Source: Paenimyroides ummariense
GTDB taxonomy: Bacteria; Bacteroidota; Bacteroidia; Flavobacteriales; Flavobacteriaceae
Reading direction: 5' to 3'
Assembly (NCBI RefSeq): GCF_900115115.1
Contig: NZ_FOVI01000014.1
Location: 1 to 64,000, forward strand
DNA: 64,000 bases
Numbering within the stretch: the stretch's first letter is position 1; each line of letters opens with the position of its first letter. Below the pieces are notes generated by a model. The model searched no databases. It saw nothing but the letters and a program-made list of their open reading frames with translations, and was not told the origin of the DNA. The translations under genes were made by a program, and so were the position numbers. Below, piece after piece: positions 45,737 through 53,991 of this stretch.

Positions 45737-45744
45737 TATCTTTG
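45737..45744 (+). promoter_or_regulatory. Promoter -7 box TATCTTTG for the acyltransferase gene
   Basis: Matches TAnnTTTG, 14 bases before the ATG at 45759. Confidence 0.6.
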
Positions 45745-45758
45745 CAAAAATTTCTTTA

Positions 45759-46652
45759 ATGAAATATCTTTTATTTATTGTAATATATGCTTTGTTGTGG
45801 TGCATTTCAAAATTGCCATTTAAAGTATTGTATCTACTTTCGAACGTTTTTTATTTTTTAATATATAAAGTAGTAAAGTATCGAGTTAGAACGGTTCGAT
45901 ACAATTTAGAATTAACTTTTCCACATTTATCGGTAACTGAAAGAAAAGCAATTGAACGAAGATTTTACATTCATTTATGCGATTTATTCCTTGAAATGAT
46001 AAAAACCATTACCATTTCGCCAAAAGAATTAGACAAACGCTTTGTTTTTAAAAATGTAGAACTAATGAAAGCCTACGAACAAAAACAAAAAAGCATTATT
46101 TTAATGTTACCGCATTACGGAAATTGGGAGTGGGTGATAGGTTTGGGGCAACATTTACAGTTTAAAGGTTTTGGTATTTATAAAGCATTAAAAAATAAAC
46201 ATTTCGATAAATTGTTTAGAGATATTCGTTCTCGTTTTAATGCCGAATTGATTGATACACACCACACAACAGGTGCTATTCGTGAAAATCAGGCAAAAGG
46301 ATTATATGGAACCTATTTGTTTTTAAGTGATCAAACCCCATTGTTAAGAGAGAAACTTCATTGGGAACCATTTATGGGGATTGATGTGCCAATACACATG
46401 GGTGCCGAAGTTTTAGCCCGAAAATTAAATATGAATATTTTGTATTTAAAGGTTGATAAAGTAAAACGCGGACATTATGAAGCTACTTTTTCTGAAATTA
46501 CCGATGATATTAAAAACGAACCAAAATACAAACCTACAAGAATATTTTTAGATAAAATAGAAGAGCAGATTAAAACGAAACCCGAATATTATTTCTGGAC
46601 ACATAAACGTTGGAAACACAAAGACCAAAAAGATCAATTTGAAACTAAATAA
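45759..46652 (+). CDS. Lipid A biosynthesis acyltransferase-like protein (LpxL/HtrB family)
   Basis: A 297-residue membrane-associated acyltransferase. The N-terminal anchor is LLFIVIYALLWCISKLPFKV. The catalytic motif region is ILMLPHYGNWEWVIGLGQHL, holding the HxxxxE pattern variant of this family. A second conserved block is YLFLSDQTPLLREKLHWEPF followed by MGIDVPIHMGAEVLARKLNM. It should add secondary acyl chains to lipid A or aminolipids at the inner membrane. The C terminus is Lys-rich (THKRWKHKDQKDQFETK). It is far from the lpx cluster in this window, as is usual. Confidence 0.9.
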   Translation: MKYLLFIVIYALLWCISKLPFKVLYLLSNVFYFLIYKVVKYRVRTVRYNLELTFPHLSVTERKAIERRFYIHLCDLFLEMIKTITISPKELDKRFVFKNVELMKAYEQKQKSIILMLPHYGNWEWVIGLGQHLQFKGFGIYKALKNKHFDKLFRDIRSRFNAELIDTHHTTGAIRENQAKGLYGTYLFLSDQTPLLREKLHWEPFMGIDVPIHMGAEVLARKLNMNILYLKVDKVKRGHYEATFSEITDDIKNEPKYKPTRIFLDKIEEQIKTKPEYYFWTHKRWKHKDQKDQFETK

Positions 46653-46661
46653 TTTCGATAA

Positions 46662-46799
46662 AAAAGAGTGTCCGAAAAGTAAAAGATAAGCGAATTTATC
46701 TGTCATTCCAACGAAGGAGAAATCTCTAATAATCAAAACTTAGATTCTTCGACTACACTCCGTTTCGCTCAGAATGACACTTTTTGTACAACCTCTTTT
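46662..46799. mobile_element. MITE-like element with imperfect 19-21 base terminal repeats
   Basis: 138 bases bounded by AAAAGAGTGTCCGAAAAGT and the matching ACTTTTTGTACAACCTCTTTT in inverted order, with no coding capacity. Inside is a TGTCATTC/GAATGACA hairpin holding the motif TTCGACTACACTCCGTTTCG. This interior is familiar to me as a dispersed intergenic repeat of Flavobacteriaceae. It lies between two convergent genes. Confidence 0.6.
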
Positions 46800-46801
46800 G
46801 T

Positions 46802-47563
46802 TTATTCTTTCTTGAAAATCATTTTTAGATCATCGCTTTTAAAAAGATGCAGTTCGTTATCAATAATTTTATATTTGGTAATAGTTGCAATTTCTTTTAA
46901 AAATTCGGTTTCCATGTTTTCGTGCACACACATCATACGTGTTACAGCTAATTTAGAAAATCGAATGTATTGGTTATCAAAGAAAATAGCTCCGTTAAAA
47001 CCGTTACAGCTTGCATTACCGCTTACATGTTTTTCTTCGTTTTCAAACTGTAAATAAGGTGTTTTAAGATATTTATCTTGCGGTATTTCGTTACCATTAA
47101 AACTAATTAAGTTCCATTTACCTTGTAATTTTAAAGGAATAATGTAATTACCGCAACCGTTTAATTTTAATTCGTTTTCTTTTGTAATGATCGAAACTTC
47201 GGTTTTATAATCAAACTCGGTGTCTGACATTCCATCAGAACAAGATTTTTGTGTAATGGTAACGCGTAACTGTTGGTTTCCTTTTTCAGATCTTATCAAT
47301 TGAACATTTGCATCTTGTGCTTTATCGATACTATTAACTGGAAAAATTTCCGACTTTCCATCAATATCTTTATAAACAATAAAATCATCGCTTATTTCAA
47401 TGTTCCAAAAAGGTTCGGTTCCCAATCCTTTAAAATACGGATCGAACGTTTTTTCATTGAACTTTTTTGCAGAAGATGTATTATCAACAGTAGTTTGTTT
47501 GCTTTTACAAGAAAACATCAATGCACATAAAAAAACAGCGATGAATAAATGTATCTTTTTCAT
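46802..47563 (-). CDS. META-domain (HslJ-like) lipoprotein
   Basis: A 253-residue lipoprotein (signal LFIAVFLCALMFSCKSK, lipobox Cys19). It has a first domain of the COG3650 type (FKGLGTEPFWNIEISDDFIV, then VQLIRSEKGNQQLRVTITQK and SCSDGMSDTEFDYKTEV). The second half is a META domain: LQGKWNLISFNGNEIPQDKY, GNASCNGFNGAIFF, and TRMMCVHENMETEFLKEI. META proteins include HslJ, linked to heat shock and novobiocin resistance in E. coli, but the function here is not established. It converges on the MITE-like element. Confidence 0.88.
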   Translation of the reverse strand: MKKIHLFIAVFLCALMFSCKSKQTTVDNTSSAKKFNEKTFDPYFKGLGTEPFWNIEISDDFIVYKDIDGKSEIFPVNSIDKAQDANVQLIRSEKGNQQLRVTITQKSCSDGMSDTEFDYKTEVSIITKENELKLNGCGNYIIPLKLQGKWNLISFNGNEIPQDKYLKTPYLQFENEEKHVSGNASCNGFNGAIFFDNQYIRFSKLAVTRMMCVHENMETEFLKEIATITKYKIIDNELHLFKSDDLKMIFKKE

Positions 47564-47655
47564 AGTAAAATCTTTTACATTAAATGTACTAAAAAATGAT
47601 GTAATATGAATTTGAAGTAATAGTAAATGTTGAAATATTTAAATTAAGTTAATGC

Positions 47656-47721
47656 CCGTCACTTCGAGTAGCGAAATGAAATGGAGCGTATCGAGAAGTT
47701 CTCGACAAGCTCGAACGGACG
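47656..47721. repeat. REP-like palindromic repeat
   Basis: A short imperfect palindrome (CCGTCACTTCGAG ... GCTCGAACGGAC) with inner CGAGAAGTTCTCG. The phrase resembles dispersed intergenic repeats common in Bacteroidota genomes. It is isolated here, between the META lipoprotein and fabG. Confidence 0.6.
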
Positions 47722-47743
47722 AATATTATATACTCACTAAAAT

Positions 47744-47772
47744 AAAAAAAACCTTCTGAAAAAGAAGGTTTT
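47744..47772 (-). terminator. Intrinsic terminator after fabG
   Basis: AAACCTTCT pairs with AGAAGGTTT around a five-base loop, followed by eight T on the minus strand. Confidence 0.8.
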
Positions 47773-47778
47773 GATATA

Positions 47779-48525
47779 TTATGTTAACATTCCGCCATCA
47801 ACATTTATAACTTGACCGGTAATGTAGGTCGCTAAATCTGATGCTAAGAACACACATGCGTTTGCGATATCTTCTGGAGTTCCACCACGTTTTAATGGAA
47901 TAGCGTCTGTCCATCCTTTAACGGTTTCTTCGCCTAATTTTGCTGTCATTTCAGTTTCAATAAATCCTGGGGCAACCACATTACAACGAATGTTTCTTGA
48001 ACCTAATTCTAAAGCTACCGATTTAGAAAAACCAATAATTCCGGCTTTTGATGCTGCGTAATTTGCCTGACCCGCATTTCCTTTCACACCAACAACCGAA
48101 CTCATGTTAATAATCACTCCGTTTCTGGTTTTAAGCATGGTTTTTTGAACCGCTTTGGTCATGTTAAAAACCGATTTTAAATTTACATCCATTACATTGT
48201 CAAAGTCGGCTTCGCTCATTCGCATCAACAAATTATCCTTTGTAATACCGGCATTGTTAATTAAAATATCAACAGTTCCAAAAAATTCTAACACCTGATC
48301 AACTAAAGATTGTGCTTCGTTAAAATCTGCTGCGTTAGATTTGTATGATTTTGCCTTAACACCCAAAGCTGTTAATTCTTGTTCTAAAGCAATGGCAGCT
48401 TCTTCTGATGAGCTGTATGTAAATGCTACATTTGCACCTTGTTTTGCGAAAGTTAAAGCAATGCCTCTACCAATTCCACGAGTTGCTCCTGTTATTATTG
48501 CGGTTTTTCCTTCTAATAATTTCAT
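47779..48525 (-). CDS. fabG: 3-oxoacyl-[ACP] reductase FabG
   Basis: A 248-residue short-chain dehydrogenase that reduces beta-ketoacyl-ACP with NADPH in fatty-acid synthesis. The cofactor loop is AIITGATRGIGRGIALTFAK, and the NNAGITKDNLLMRM stretch is typical of FabG. The catalytic residues are Ser in INMSSVVGVKGNAGQ and YxxxK in YAASKAGIIGF. The substrate-loop and C terminus IETEMTAKLGEETVKGW then TGQVINVDGGML match the family. The start at 48525 is chosen because upstream codons precede the -7 box at 48550 only shortly. A terminator follows. Confidence 0.95.
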   Translation of the reverse strand: MKLLEGKTAIITGATRGIGRGIALTFAKQGANVAFTYSSSEEAAIALEQELTALGVKAKSYKSNAADFNEAQSLVDQVLEFFGTVDILINNAGITKDNLLMRMSEADFDNVMDVNLKSVFNMTKAVQKTMLKTRNGVIINMSSVVGVKGNAGQANYAASKAGIIGFSKSVALELGSRNIRCNVVAPGFIETEMTAKLGEETVKGWTDAIPLKRGGTPEDIANACVFLASDLATYITGQVINVDGGMLT

Positions 48526-48549
48526 GTAATAGTTTTTAACACTTTTAGG

Positions 48550-48557
48550 CAAATATA
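48550..48557 (-). promoter_or_regulatory. Promoter -7 box (TATATTTG on minus) for fabG
   Basis: Matches TAnnTTTG, 24 bases upstream of ATG 48525. Confidence 0.55.
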
Positions 48558-48562
48558 ATTAT

Positions 48563-49852
48563 TTAAACTGTTTTTTCTAATCGTTTTTCATTCTTATTCA
48601 TAAAAAATACAATGTAAATAATGCTTACAATTAATAGAATGATTAAATAGTAACTTTTAGAAACCAAATCTATAAAACTGATTTGCTGATTTATCAAGGC
48701 AAGCAATATTAAAACTTGCGCACCATAAGGAATAAATCCTTGCGTTATACAACTGAAAATATCTAATAAAGATGTTATTCTAATTTTGTTTAGATTAAAT
48801 CGTTCGGAAATCTGTCTTGCAATTGGTCCGCAAATCAGCAACGCAATGGTGTTATTTGCAACAGTCATGTTAATAAAAACGATCATTGATATTATAGATG
48901 AAACTGCTACCCATGGTTTTTTACTTTTTGAAATAAGCGATAAAACATTTTCAAACCCTTTATTTTTTTCGATTAGGTACGATAATCCGCCAATTAACAA
49001 TGAAAGCAAAGAAATTTCGAAGGTAGATTGCATTCCATCGAATGCTAATTTAGAAATCGACAAAAAGGACAAGTCTTGAAAAAACGCAATGATTATAGCC
49101 AATAAGCAGCTAATTGTTAATACAACTAATACGTGTAAACGGCATAGTGCCAATACTACAATGGCTATATAAGGAAGTAAAACAACAGCTGTTTTATCGC
49201 TTTTGTGGATGATGCTTGAAGTAAATTCGGGTTGATTGAAATAAATAAAAACACACGTAATTATTGCAGCAGTAACTGCTATTAGTCCGTTTGCTTTAAA
49301 TTTATCAATCATTTTTACACCCATAGTTTGGGTTGCTGCAATAGTAGTGTCTGATATTATAGATAGATTATCGCCAAACATGGCGCCACCCAACAAACTG
49401 CCCGAAAGTAGAATTAAAGCATCGGTATTACCGCTTGATAAACCTGGCAAAAGTGGTGCTAAGGTAACAATTGTACCAACCGATGTTCCTAAAGCAAAAG
49501 ATATTAAGCAGGATATTACAAAAAAAGCAATGAATAATATCTGCGGAGTAATATGGTTTAAAATCAGTGCAACCAAATAATCTACACTGCCAATTTCTTT
49601 TGTAATAAAACTAAAAGATCCGGACAAGAAAAATATAAAACACATGGTTAATATTTGATTTTTGCCGGCACCTTTTAAAAATTGGTCGATATTTTTATTA
49701 ATTGATCCTTTAAAGTAGATTATTGCAAATGCAACTGCACCAAAAGCAATAATAACGGGCGATAACGCGTAAAAATCGTTATAATAAATTCCTGAACTTA
49801 AATATATTCCGAAAAACAAAAATAAGGGGAGGAAATTCTTTAAAATTTTCAT
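48563..49852 (-). CDS. Na+/H+ antiporter NhaC family
   Basis: A 429-residue inner-membrane protein with about eleven or twelve helices. The NhaC signature is ISFALGTSVGTIVTLAPLLP, then LLSGSLLGGAMFGDNLSIIS and SDTTIAATQTMGVKM. The second half has IEKNKGFENVLSLIS and NMTVANNTIALLICGPIAR with an Asn-rich substrate helix. It probably exchanges sodium for protons, or another small ion or organic anion. The start at 49852 is preferred since the -7 box TACATTTG lies at 49874-49881, inside the longer reading. No partner gene. Confidence 0.9.
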   Translation of the reverse strand: MKILKNFLPLFLFFGIYLSSGIYYNDFYALSPVIIAFGAVAFAIIYFKGSINKNIDQFLKGAGKNQILTMCFIFFLSGSFSFITKEIGSVDYLVALILNHITPQILFIAFFVISCLISFALGTSVGTIVTLAPLLPGLSSGNTDALILLSGSLLGGAMFGDNLSIISDTTIAATQTMGVKMIDKFKANGLIAVTAAIITCVFIYFNQPEFTSSIIHKSDKTAVVLLPYIAIVVLALCRLHVLVVLTISCLLAIIIAFFQDLSFLSISKLAFDGMQSTFEISLLSLLIGGLSYLIEKNKGFENVLSLISKSKKPWVAVSSIISMIVFINMTVANNTIALLICGPIARQISERFNLNKIRITSLLDIFSCITQGFIPYGAQVLILLALINQQISFIDLVSKSYYLIILLIVSIIYIVFFMNKNEKRLEKTV

Positions 49853-49873
49853 TAAAAAAGTTTTTTTACAGAA

Positions 49874-49881
49874 CAAATGTA
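49874..49881 (-). promoter_or_regulatory. Promoter -7 box (TACATTTG on minus) for the NhaC gene
   Basis: Matches TAnnTTTG, 21 bases upstream of ATG 49852. It would be inside the gene if the longer start at 49876 were used. Confidence 0.55.
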
Positions 49882-49926
49882 AGGTTTTTGTTTGGAAAGA
49901 AACTTTTTAGATTGCTTGATTTTCTA

Positions 49927-50820
49927 TTAAAGTTCCATAGGATCTTTAAACTCGTATTTTTTATGATTTCTCCACGAAGCGCCAATTCCTGCCTGAATTT
50001 TATGTGGAGTATTTTCTAGACTTGTTCCACCAAAAGCATCAATCTGTAAATTTTGATGAATTTTATAGGTTAATCCACCTTTTAATGAAGCATCATTCAT
50101 AAACGGAACTGCAATATTGTTGTATTTACGATCGATAATTCCCTGATGTTCGCCAAAAATGCTCCATCTGTCGCTTAAACCTAACGATGCTGTTACAATA
50201 TAGCTAATATTTCTAAATTCATCTTCGGTAACATTTTCGCCAATAAAGTTATAGGTAAGGCTAAAACGTTTGCTTAAATGTTGCTGGGCAATAAGCATGG
50301 TTTTTAAGCCAACTTCTGGTAATTCTGGGTAATAAATATTGTGTTTAAAATTAAATTGTCCGCCTGCGTAAATCGATATTGCCGGAATTAATCTTCCCCA
50401 TTTAAAGCGCTGATTCGCTTTCCAGCTGTAAACATTTCGCTTTTCAACGTAATATTTGTAATGATCGTAAATTAAAAATTTCGCCCCAAAGTTCAACTGA
50501 CGAAAACCGCTGTTGCTTACATCGACATTGTAATCGGTTTGATTGTAACTGCTAAAATATAAATCGGCAACAAACTCTAAATTTTCAAGCATTTCGCCGT
50601 ATCGCAACTGTAAATTAAAATTGTTATAAGTATTTACTTTTTCGGTATGAAATTCATCGTTTTGATAGGTGTATCCACCTTCAATCTGAAAAATTCCTTT
50701 ACTAACGCTGTACGCGCCCATAGAAGAACTCGGACGGTTTGTGTTGATGTCTTTTGTGTATTGAGCCTTTGCAGAGATCGACCCTAACAAAACAATAGCT
50801 ATAAAAATGTACTTTTTCAT
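49927..50820 (-). CDS. Outer-membrane transporter-like beta-barrel (MetA-pathway of phenol degradation type)
   Basis: A 297-residue protein with a signal peptide (YIFIAIVLLGSISAKAQ) and repeated beta strands, opening TKDINTNRPSSSMGAYSVSK then GIFQIEGGYTYQNDE, and continuing to GGLTYKIHQNLQIDAFGGTS and GIGASWRNHK. The INTNRPS opening is typical of the transporter family Phenol_MetA_deg-like barrels in Bacteroidota. Its role is unknown. Its first codons overlap the methyltransferase-like gene by four bases, so it belongs to the three-gene HTH - methyltransferase - barrel operon. Confidence 0.7.
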   Translation of the reverse strand: MKKYIFIAIVLLGSISAKAQYTKDINTNRPSSSMGAYSVSKGIFQIEGGYTYQNDEFHTEKVNTYNNFNLQLRYGEMLENLEFVADLYFSSYNQTDYNVDVSNSGFRQLNFGAKFLIYDHYKYYVEKRNVYSWKANQRFKWGRLIPAISIYAGGQFNFKHNIYYPELPEVGLKTMLIAQQHLSKRFSLTYNFIGENVTEDEFRNISYIVTASLGLSDRWSIFGEHQGIIDRKYNNIAVPFMNDASLKGGLTYKIHQNLQIDAFGGTSLENTPHKIQAGIGASWRNHKKYEFKDPMEL

Positions 50821-51485
50821 TTTATTTTTTTAGTGATAATTAAGTGATTGTGCCCGTATAAGTTTGCAAATTCTTCAACAGAAAAATATCGTTTTAAATT
50901 TTCGACAAACTTTTTGTTTCGTACTTTGTGCACATCACTTAAAATAAAGGTATTAAAAATTATGCTTCCGTTGAAATGTAAAACATTGTAAACCGATTTG
51001 ATAAATTCAGTCTGAAAAACAAATTCAGGAATGGTAACATCATTAAAAAGATCAACAATAATAAGGTTATAACGCTCTTTAATGTATTTTAAAAAAACGT
51101 TGGCGTCGTTATTCACAATTTCAAATTTGCTGTTCGGAACAATATCGAATTCTTTCATGGCAACTTCAATAATAACCGGATCAATCTCAACAGCAGTAAT
51201 ACTTGCATGCGATTTGAAGTTGGTTCGTAGCTGCTTTACTACATCGCCACCGCCCAAACCTAAAATCAAAATCAATGTTTCTTCATTGCGAAAATCAGTT
51301 GTGACCGATCTTAAGCCTTTCTGCAAAACCTTTCCCAGATTTCCGTACGAATAGTTGGTGTTTGTAGTATCCAGAATTTTTTTACCGTTCAGCCAGTTAA
51401 TTTCCAAAACACCGTTGTAGGTAGATTGGTAGGTGCGTTCGGGAATTACATTTAAATAACTAAAATACTTTTTTAAAATACTCAT
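50817..51485 (-). CDS. Spermidine synthase-like methyltransferase-fold protein
   Basis: A 222-residue Rossmann-fold protein of the spermidine/spermine synthase family. The core reads LILILGLGGGDVVKQLRTNF (SAM-type glycine loop) and TAVEIDPVIIEVAMKEFDIV, with FEIVNNDANVFLKYIKERYN and LIIVDLFNDVTIPEFVF following. The N-terminal RTYQSTYNGVLEINWLNGKK is the beta-domain. It might be an aminopropyltransferase or an uncharacterised methyltransferase; no ornithine or decarboxylase partner lies nearby. It starts directly after the HTH gene's stop. Confidence 0.85.
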   Translation of the reverse strand: MSILKKYFSYLNVIPERTYQSTYNGVLEINWLNGKKILDTTNTNYSYGNLGKVLQKGLRSVTTDFRNEETLILILGLGGGDVVKQLRTNFKSHASITAVEIDPVIIEVAMKEFDIVPNSKFEIVNNDANVFLKYIKERYNLIIVDLFNDVTIPEFVFQTEFIKSVYNVLHFNGSIIFNTFILSDVHKVRNKKFVENLKRYFSVEEFANLYGHNHLIITKKIK

Positions 51486-51953
51486 TTACGGATTGTACTT
51501 TTTAAAACTTCCGTCGTTGTAAAAAATAACGATACAGTCAATTTCTTTAGATTGGAAAGATAAAATGTTTTTTGGATTCTCCGTTATATTTTGACTGATA
51601 TTTTTAGGTTCGATTTCTTCCGTTTCTATTTTATTTTGATCTTCATTTTCGATTTCATTTACCGTTTCAACTTCCAAAATTTCATCTAAAACAGGTGTTT
51701 CAATTTGATCTTTTTCGATTGATTTTGGATGAATTTCAGTTATCAAAAAAGGCTCTTTTTCGTAAATCAACCATTCTAAATTTAGGGTAGGAAAGGTGGT
51801 ATGCAACTTCATTATAAACTCTAAACTCGGTTTGTTTCGCTCCGAAATAAGATGCGAAATAGTTGCCTTTGGAACCAAAATTCTATCTGCCAGTTCGGTT
51901 GTGCTTAAACCAAAATAATGCATTATTTTTTGTAGCTGTTTACTAAATTTCAT
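51486..51953 (-). CDS. HTH regulator (XRE-like) with acidic linker and C-terminal domain
   Basis: A 155-residue protein. Residues 5-65 form an XRE-type helix-turn-helix: KIMHYFGLSTTELADRILVP then KATISHLISERNKPSLEFIM. A long acidic, low-complexity linker follows (about residues 75-125, including EILEVETVNEIENEDQNKIE), and a short C-terminal strand region ends IVIFYNDGSFKKYNP. The upstream region carries four related 14-base palindromes, two of them containing TACATTTG boxes, so it probably represses its own promoter. It is the first gene of an operon with the methyltransferase-like and barrel genes. Confidence 0.75.
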   Translation of the reverse strand: MKFSKQLQKIMHYFGLSTTELADRILVPKATISHLISERNKPSLEFIMKLHTTFPTLNLEWLIYEKEPFLITEIHPKSIEKDQIETPVLDEILEVETVNEIENEDQNKIETEEIEPKNISQNITENPKNILSFQSKEIDCIVIFYNDGSFKKYNP

Positions 51954-51986
51954 AAGAAAATGTGGCTTTTTTGTTTAAAAATACGC

Positions 51987-52000
51987 TTTACAAATGTAAA
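51987..52000. promoter_or_regulatory. Palindromic operator 1, TTTACAAATGTAAA
   Basis: 14-base near-perfect palindrome. On the minus strand it contains TACATTTG at 51991-51998, a promoter -7 box for the HTH gene, so binding here would block transcription. Confidence 0.6.
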
Positions 52001-52010
52001 CAAAAGTGTT

Positions 52011-52024
52011 TTTACAAATGTAAA
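52011..52024. promoter_or_regulatory. Palindromic operator 2, TTTACAAATGTAAA
   Basis: Identical to operator 1, 24 bases away centre to centre, roughly two helix turns. Confidence 0.6.
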
Positions 52025-52033
52025 CTAAATTAT

Positions 52034-52047
52034 TTTACAATTGTAAA
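52034..52047. promoter_or_regulatory. Palindromic operator 3, TTTACAATTGTAAA
   Basis: Perfect 14-base palindrome of the same family, 23 bases after operator 2. Confidence 0.6.
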
Positions 52048-52168
52048 TTCAATTAATTATATTTAAGTAAAAGTTTATGTAAATATATTTAATGTATTGA
52101 TTTTAAGTTTTTAATTATACAAATATTAGTTTTTGTTAAAAGCTAAAATTAACATTTGTTTACAAAAA

Positions 52169-52182
52169 TAAACAGCTGTTTA
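52169..52182. promoter_or_regulatory. Palindrome 4, TAAACAGCTGTTTA
   Basis: Perfect palindrome fitting TNNACANNTGTNNA, which also covers operators 1-3. It sits about 27 bases upstream of the -7 box of the M14 peptidase gene. Weaker candidate than 1-3. Confidence 0.4.
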
Positions 52183-52208
52183 AAAATGGTTTTATTAGAG
52201 ATTGATAG

Positions 52209-52216
52209 TATATTTG
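52209..52216 (+). promoter_or_regulatory. Promoter -7 box TATATTTG for the M14 peptidase
   Basis: Matches TAnnTTTG, 19 bases before the ATG. Confidence 0.6.
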
Positions 52217-52235
52217 GAAAAAATTAAAAACAATC

Positions 52236-53324
52236 ATGCAATTTTTAAAGCAACAAGAAATTAACGAGCGTTACATTACAAATTTTAGGTTAGAAAGTCT
52301 TTTAGAAAATCTTGATCAAGATATTTTTAAAGTATCGGTTGCCGGTAAAAGTGTGTTGCAGAAAAACATTTACCGAGTAGATTTTGGAACAGGAAATTTC
52401 AAGATTTTATTGTGGTCACAAATGCACGGAAACGAAACCACCACAACCAAATCGGTTTTTAATTTTCTTGAAAAATTGAATGAATCTAAAAATGCAGATT
52501 GGTTGAATTTTTTCTCGTTTACTTTTCTCCCAATTTTAAATCCAGATGGTGCCGAAGCGTTCACTCGTGTTAATGCAAATAATGTCGATTTAAACAGAGA
52601 TTCAGTAGATCTTTCGCAACCCGAATCACAATTACTTCGTTCTGTTTTTAATGAAGTACAACCAAATCTGGCATTAAATATGCACGATCAACGCACTATA
52701 TTTTCTGCCGGATCAGATCCAAATCCGGCAACATTGTCGTTTTTAGCTCCGGCATTCAATGAAACTTGTGATATAAATGATGTAAGAACATTTGCTATGC
52801 AATTAATTGCCAATATGAACGATGTTTTAAAGAATTATGCACCAGCTAATATCGGCAGGTTCGACGATTCTTTCAATATAAACTGTATTGGCGATATGTT
52901 TACACACTTAAATGTACCGACCATTTTGTTTGAAGCCGGTTTTGCATCAAACGATTATCAACGCAAAAAAGCCGAAAAATTGGTTGATATCAGTTTAGAA
53001 ACCTTGTTAAACAGTCTCATATCGCAAGAATATAAAAAGTTTTCAATTGACGATTATCTACAAATTCCTGAAAACGAAAAAAACTTTGTCGATTTAATTA
53101 TTCAGAATTTTTCTACCACAAATAGCAATTTTGATGATAAAAATGAACTTCCAATCGTATTTAAAGAAGAAATTGTTAGTGGAGAATTAGTTTTAAAACT
53201 AATTATAGATTTTGATTCTGCACCGAATTATAAATATGCCCATACGGTTTTAAACCTTAAAAAACAAACCGTTAACAATGAAAATGACCTTGTTAAAGCG
53301 TTAATTAATGTAACGATATCGTAG
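52236..53324 (+). CDS. M14-family zinc carboxypeptidase
   Basis: A 362-residue cytoplasmic-looking protein with no signal peptide. The M14 zinc site is WSQMHGNETTTTKSVF (HxxE) and LALNMHDQRTIFSAG (third ligand His). DLNRD-type contacts appear in NVDLNRDSVDLSQPESQ, and FEAGFASNDYQRKK is the catalytic Glu region. The family removes C-terminal residues from peptides or, in some members, cleaves succinylglutamate or related compounds. It lies opposite the HTH operon, and 134 bases separate it from the Lrp-type regulator. Confidence 0.88.
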   Translation: MQFLKQQEINERYITNFRLESLLENLDQDIFKVSVAGKSVLQKNIYRVDFGTGNFKILLWSQMHGNETTTTKSVFNFLEKLNESKNADWLNFFSFTFLPILNPDGAEAFTRVNANNVDLNRDSVDLSQPESQLLRSVFNEVQPNLALNMHDQRTIFSAGSDPNPATLSFLAPAFNETCDINDVRTFAMQLIANMNDVLKNYAPANIGRFDDSFNINCIGDMFTHLNVPTILFEAGFASNDYQRKKAEKLVDISLETLLNSLISQEYKKFSIDDYLQIPENEKNFVDLIIQNFSTTNSNFDDKNELPIVFKEEIVSGELVLKLIIDFDSAPNYKYAHTVLNLKKQTVNNENDLVKALINVTIS

Positions 53325-53407
53325 TTTTTTGGTAGTTAGTTGTTAATGATTTGCCAAAATCTAAAAATATTTTATGCTTTTCTATATTTTTTTTAATAAT
53401 TCATTGT

Positions 53408-53415
53408 ATTTTTGC
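53408..53415 (+). promoter_or_regulatory. Promoter -7 box TATTTTTG for the Lrp-type regulator
   Basis: Matches TAnnTTTG, 42 bases before the ATG at 53458. Confidence 0.55.
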
Positions 53416-53457
53416 CTTCATTAAAGATTAAAAAAAATAATTGATAAAAATTGTTAT

Positions 53458-53937
53458 ATGAGTAAGTTTCGATTAGATGAAATAGATCACCAGATCTTAG
53501 ATATGTTGATTGACAATACTAGGGTGCCTTTTACAGATATCGCAAAGAAGCTGTTAATATCGGCAGGTACGGTACACGTTCGTGTTAAAAAAATGGAAGA
53601 TGCAGGAATTATCCAAGGTTCTTCATTAACGTTAGATTATGAAAAATTAGGATATTCATTTATTGCTTATGTGGGAATTTTCTTACATAACACATCGCAA
53701 ACAAAATTTGTTTTAGAGCGTATTAACGATATTCCTTTTGTTACCGTTGCTCACGTTACAACAGGTAAATTTAACGTTTTCTGTAAAATTCGTGCAAAAA
53801 ACACGCGTCATGCAAAAGAAGTTATTTTTATGATTGACGATATCGAAGGAGTTTACAGAACAGAATCTATGATTTCGTTGGAAGAAAGCATTAACGATAA
53901 AAAACGTTTAATGCACACTATTTTTAAAGATATGTAA
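53458..53937 (+). CDS. Lrp/AsnC-family transcription regulator
   Basis: A 159-residue regulator. The N-terminal winged helix-turn-helix is QILDMLIDNTRVPFTDIAKK then LLISAGTVHVRVKKMEDAGI, joined to the ligand-binding RAM domain (SFIAYVGIFLHNTSQTKFVL, VTVAHVTTGKFNVFCKIRAK, MIDDIEGVYRTESMISLEE). Lrp-like proteins sense amino acids and act as octamers or dimers. Effector unknown. It ends at a hairpin terminator that abuts the next gene. Confidence 0.92.
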   Translation: MSKFRLDEIDHQILDMLIDNTRVPFTDIAKKLLISAGTVHVRVKKMEDAGIIQGSSLTLDYEKLGYSFIAYVGIFLHNTSQTKFVLERINDIPFVTVAHVTTGKFNVFCKIRAKNTRHAKEVIFMIDDIEGVYRTESMISLEESINDKKRLMHTIFKDM

Positions 53938-53950
53938 TTAAAATATATTG

Positions 53951-53958
53951 TATTTTTG
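53951..53958 (+). promoter_or_regulatory. Promoter -7 box TATTTTTG just before the terminator hairpin
   Basis: Matches TAnnTTTG and would start transcription inside the left arm of the hairpin at 53959-53968, so only read-through RNA from upstream could form the complete stem. Confidence 0.55.
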
Positions 53959-53991
53959 AACTGCTCATTCACAAAAATGAGCAGTTTTTTT
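53959..53991 (+). terminator. Intrinsic terminator after the Lrp gene, abutting the next ATG
   Basis: AACTGCTCAT pairs with ATGAGCAGTT around an eight-base loop; the T run ends at the ATG (53992) of the next gene. Confidence 0.85.
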
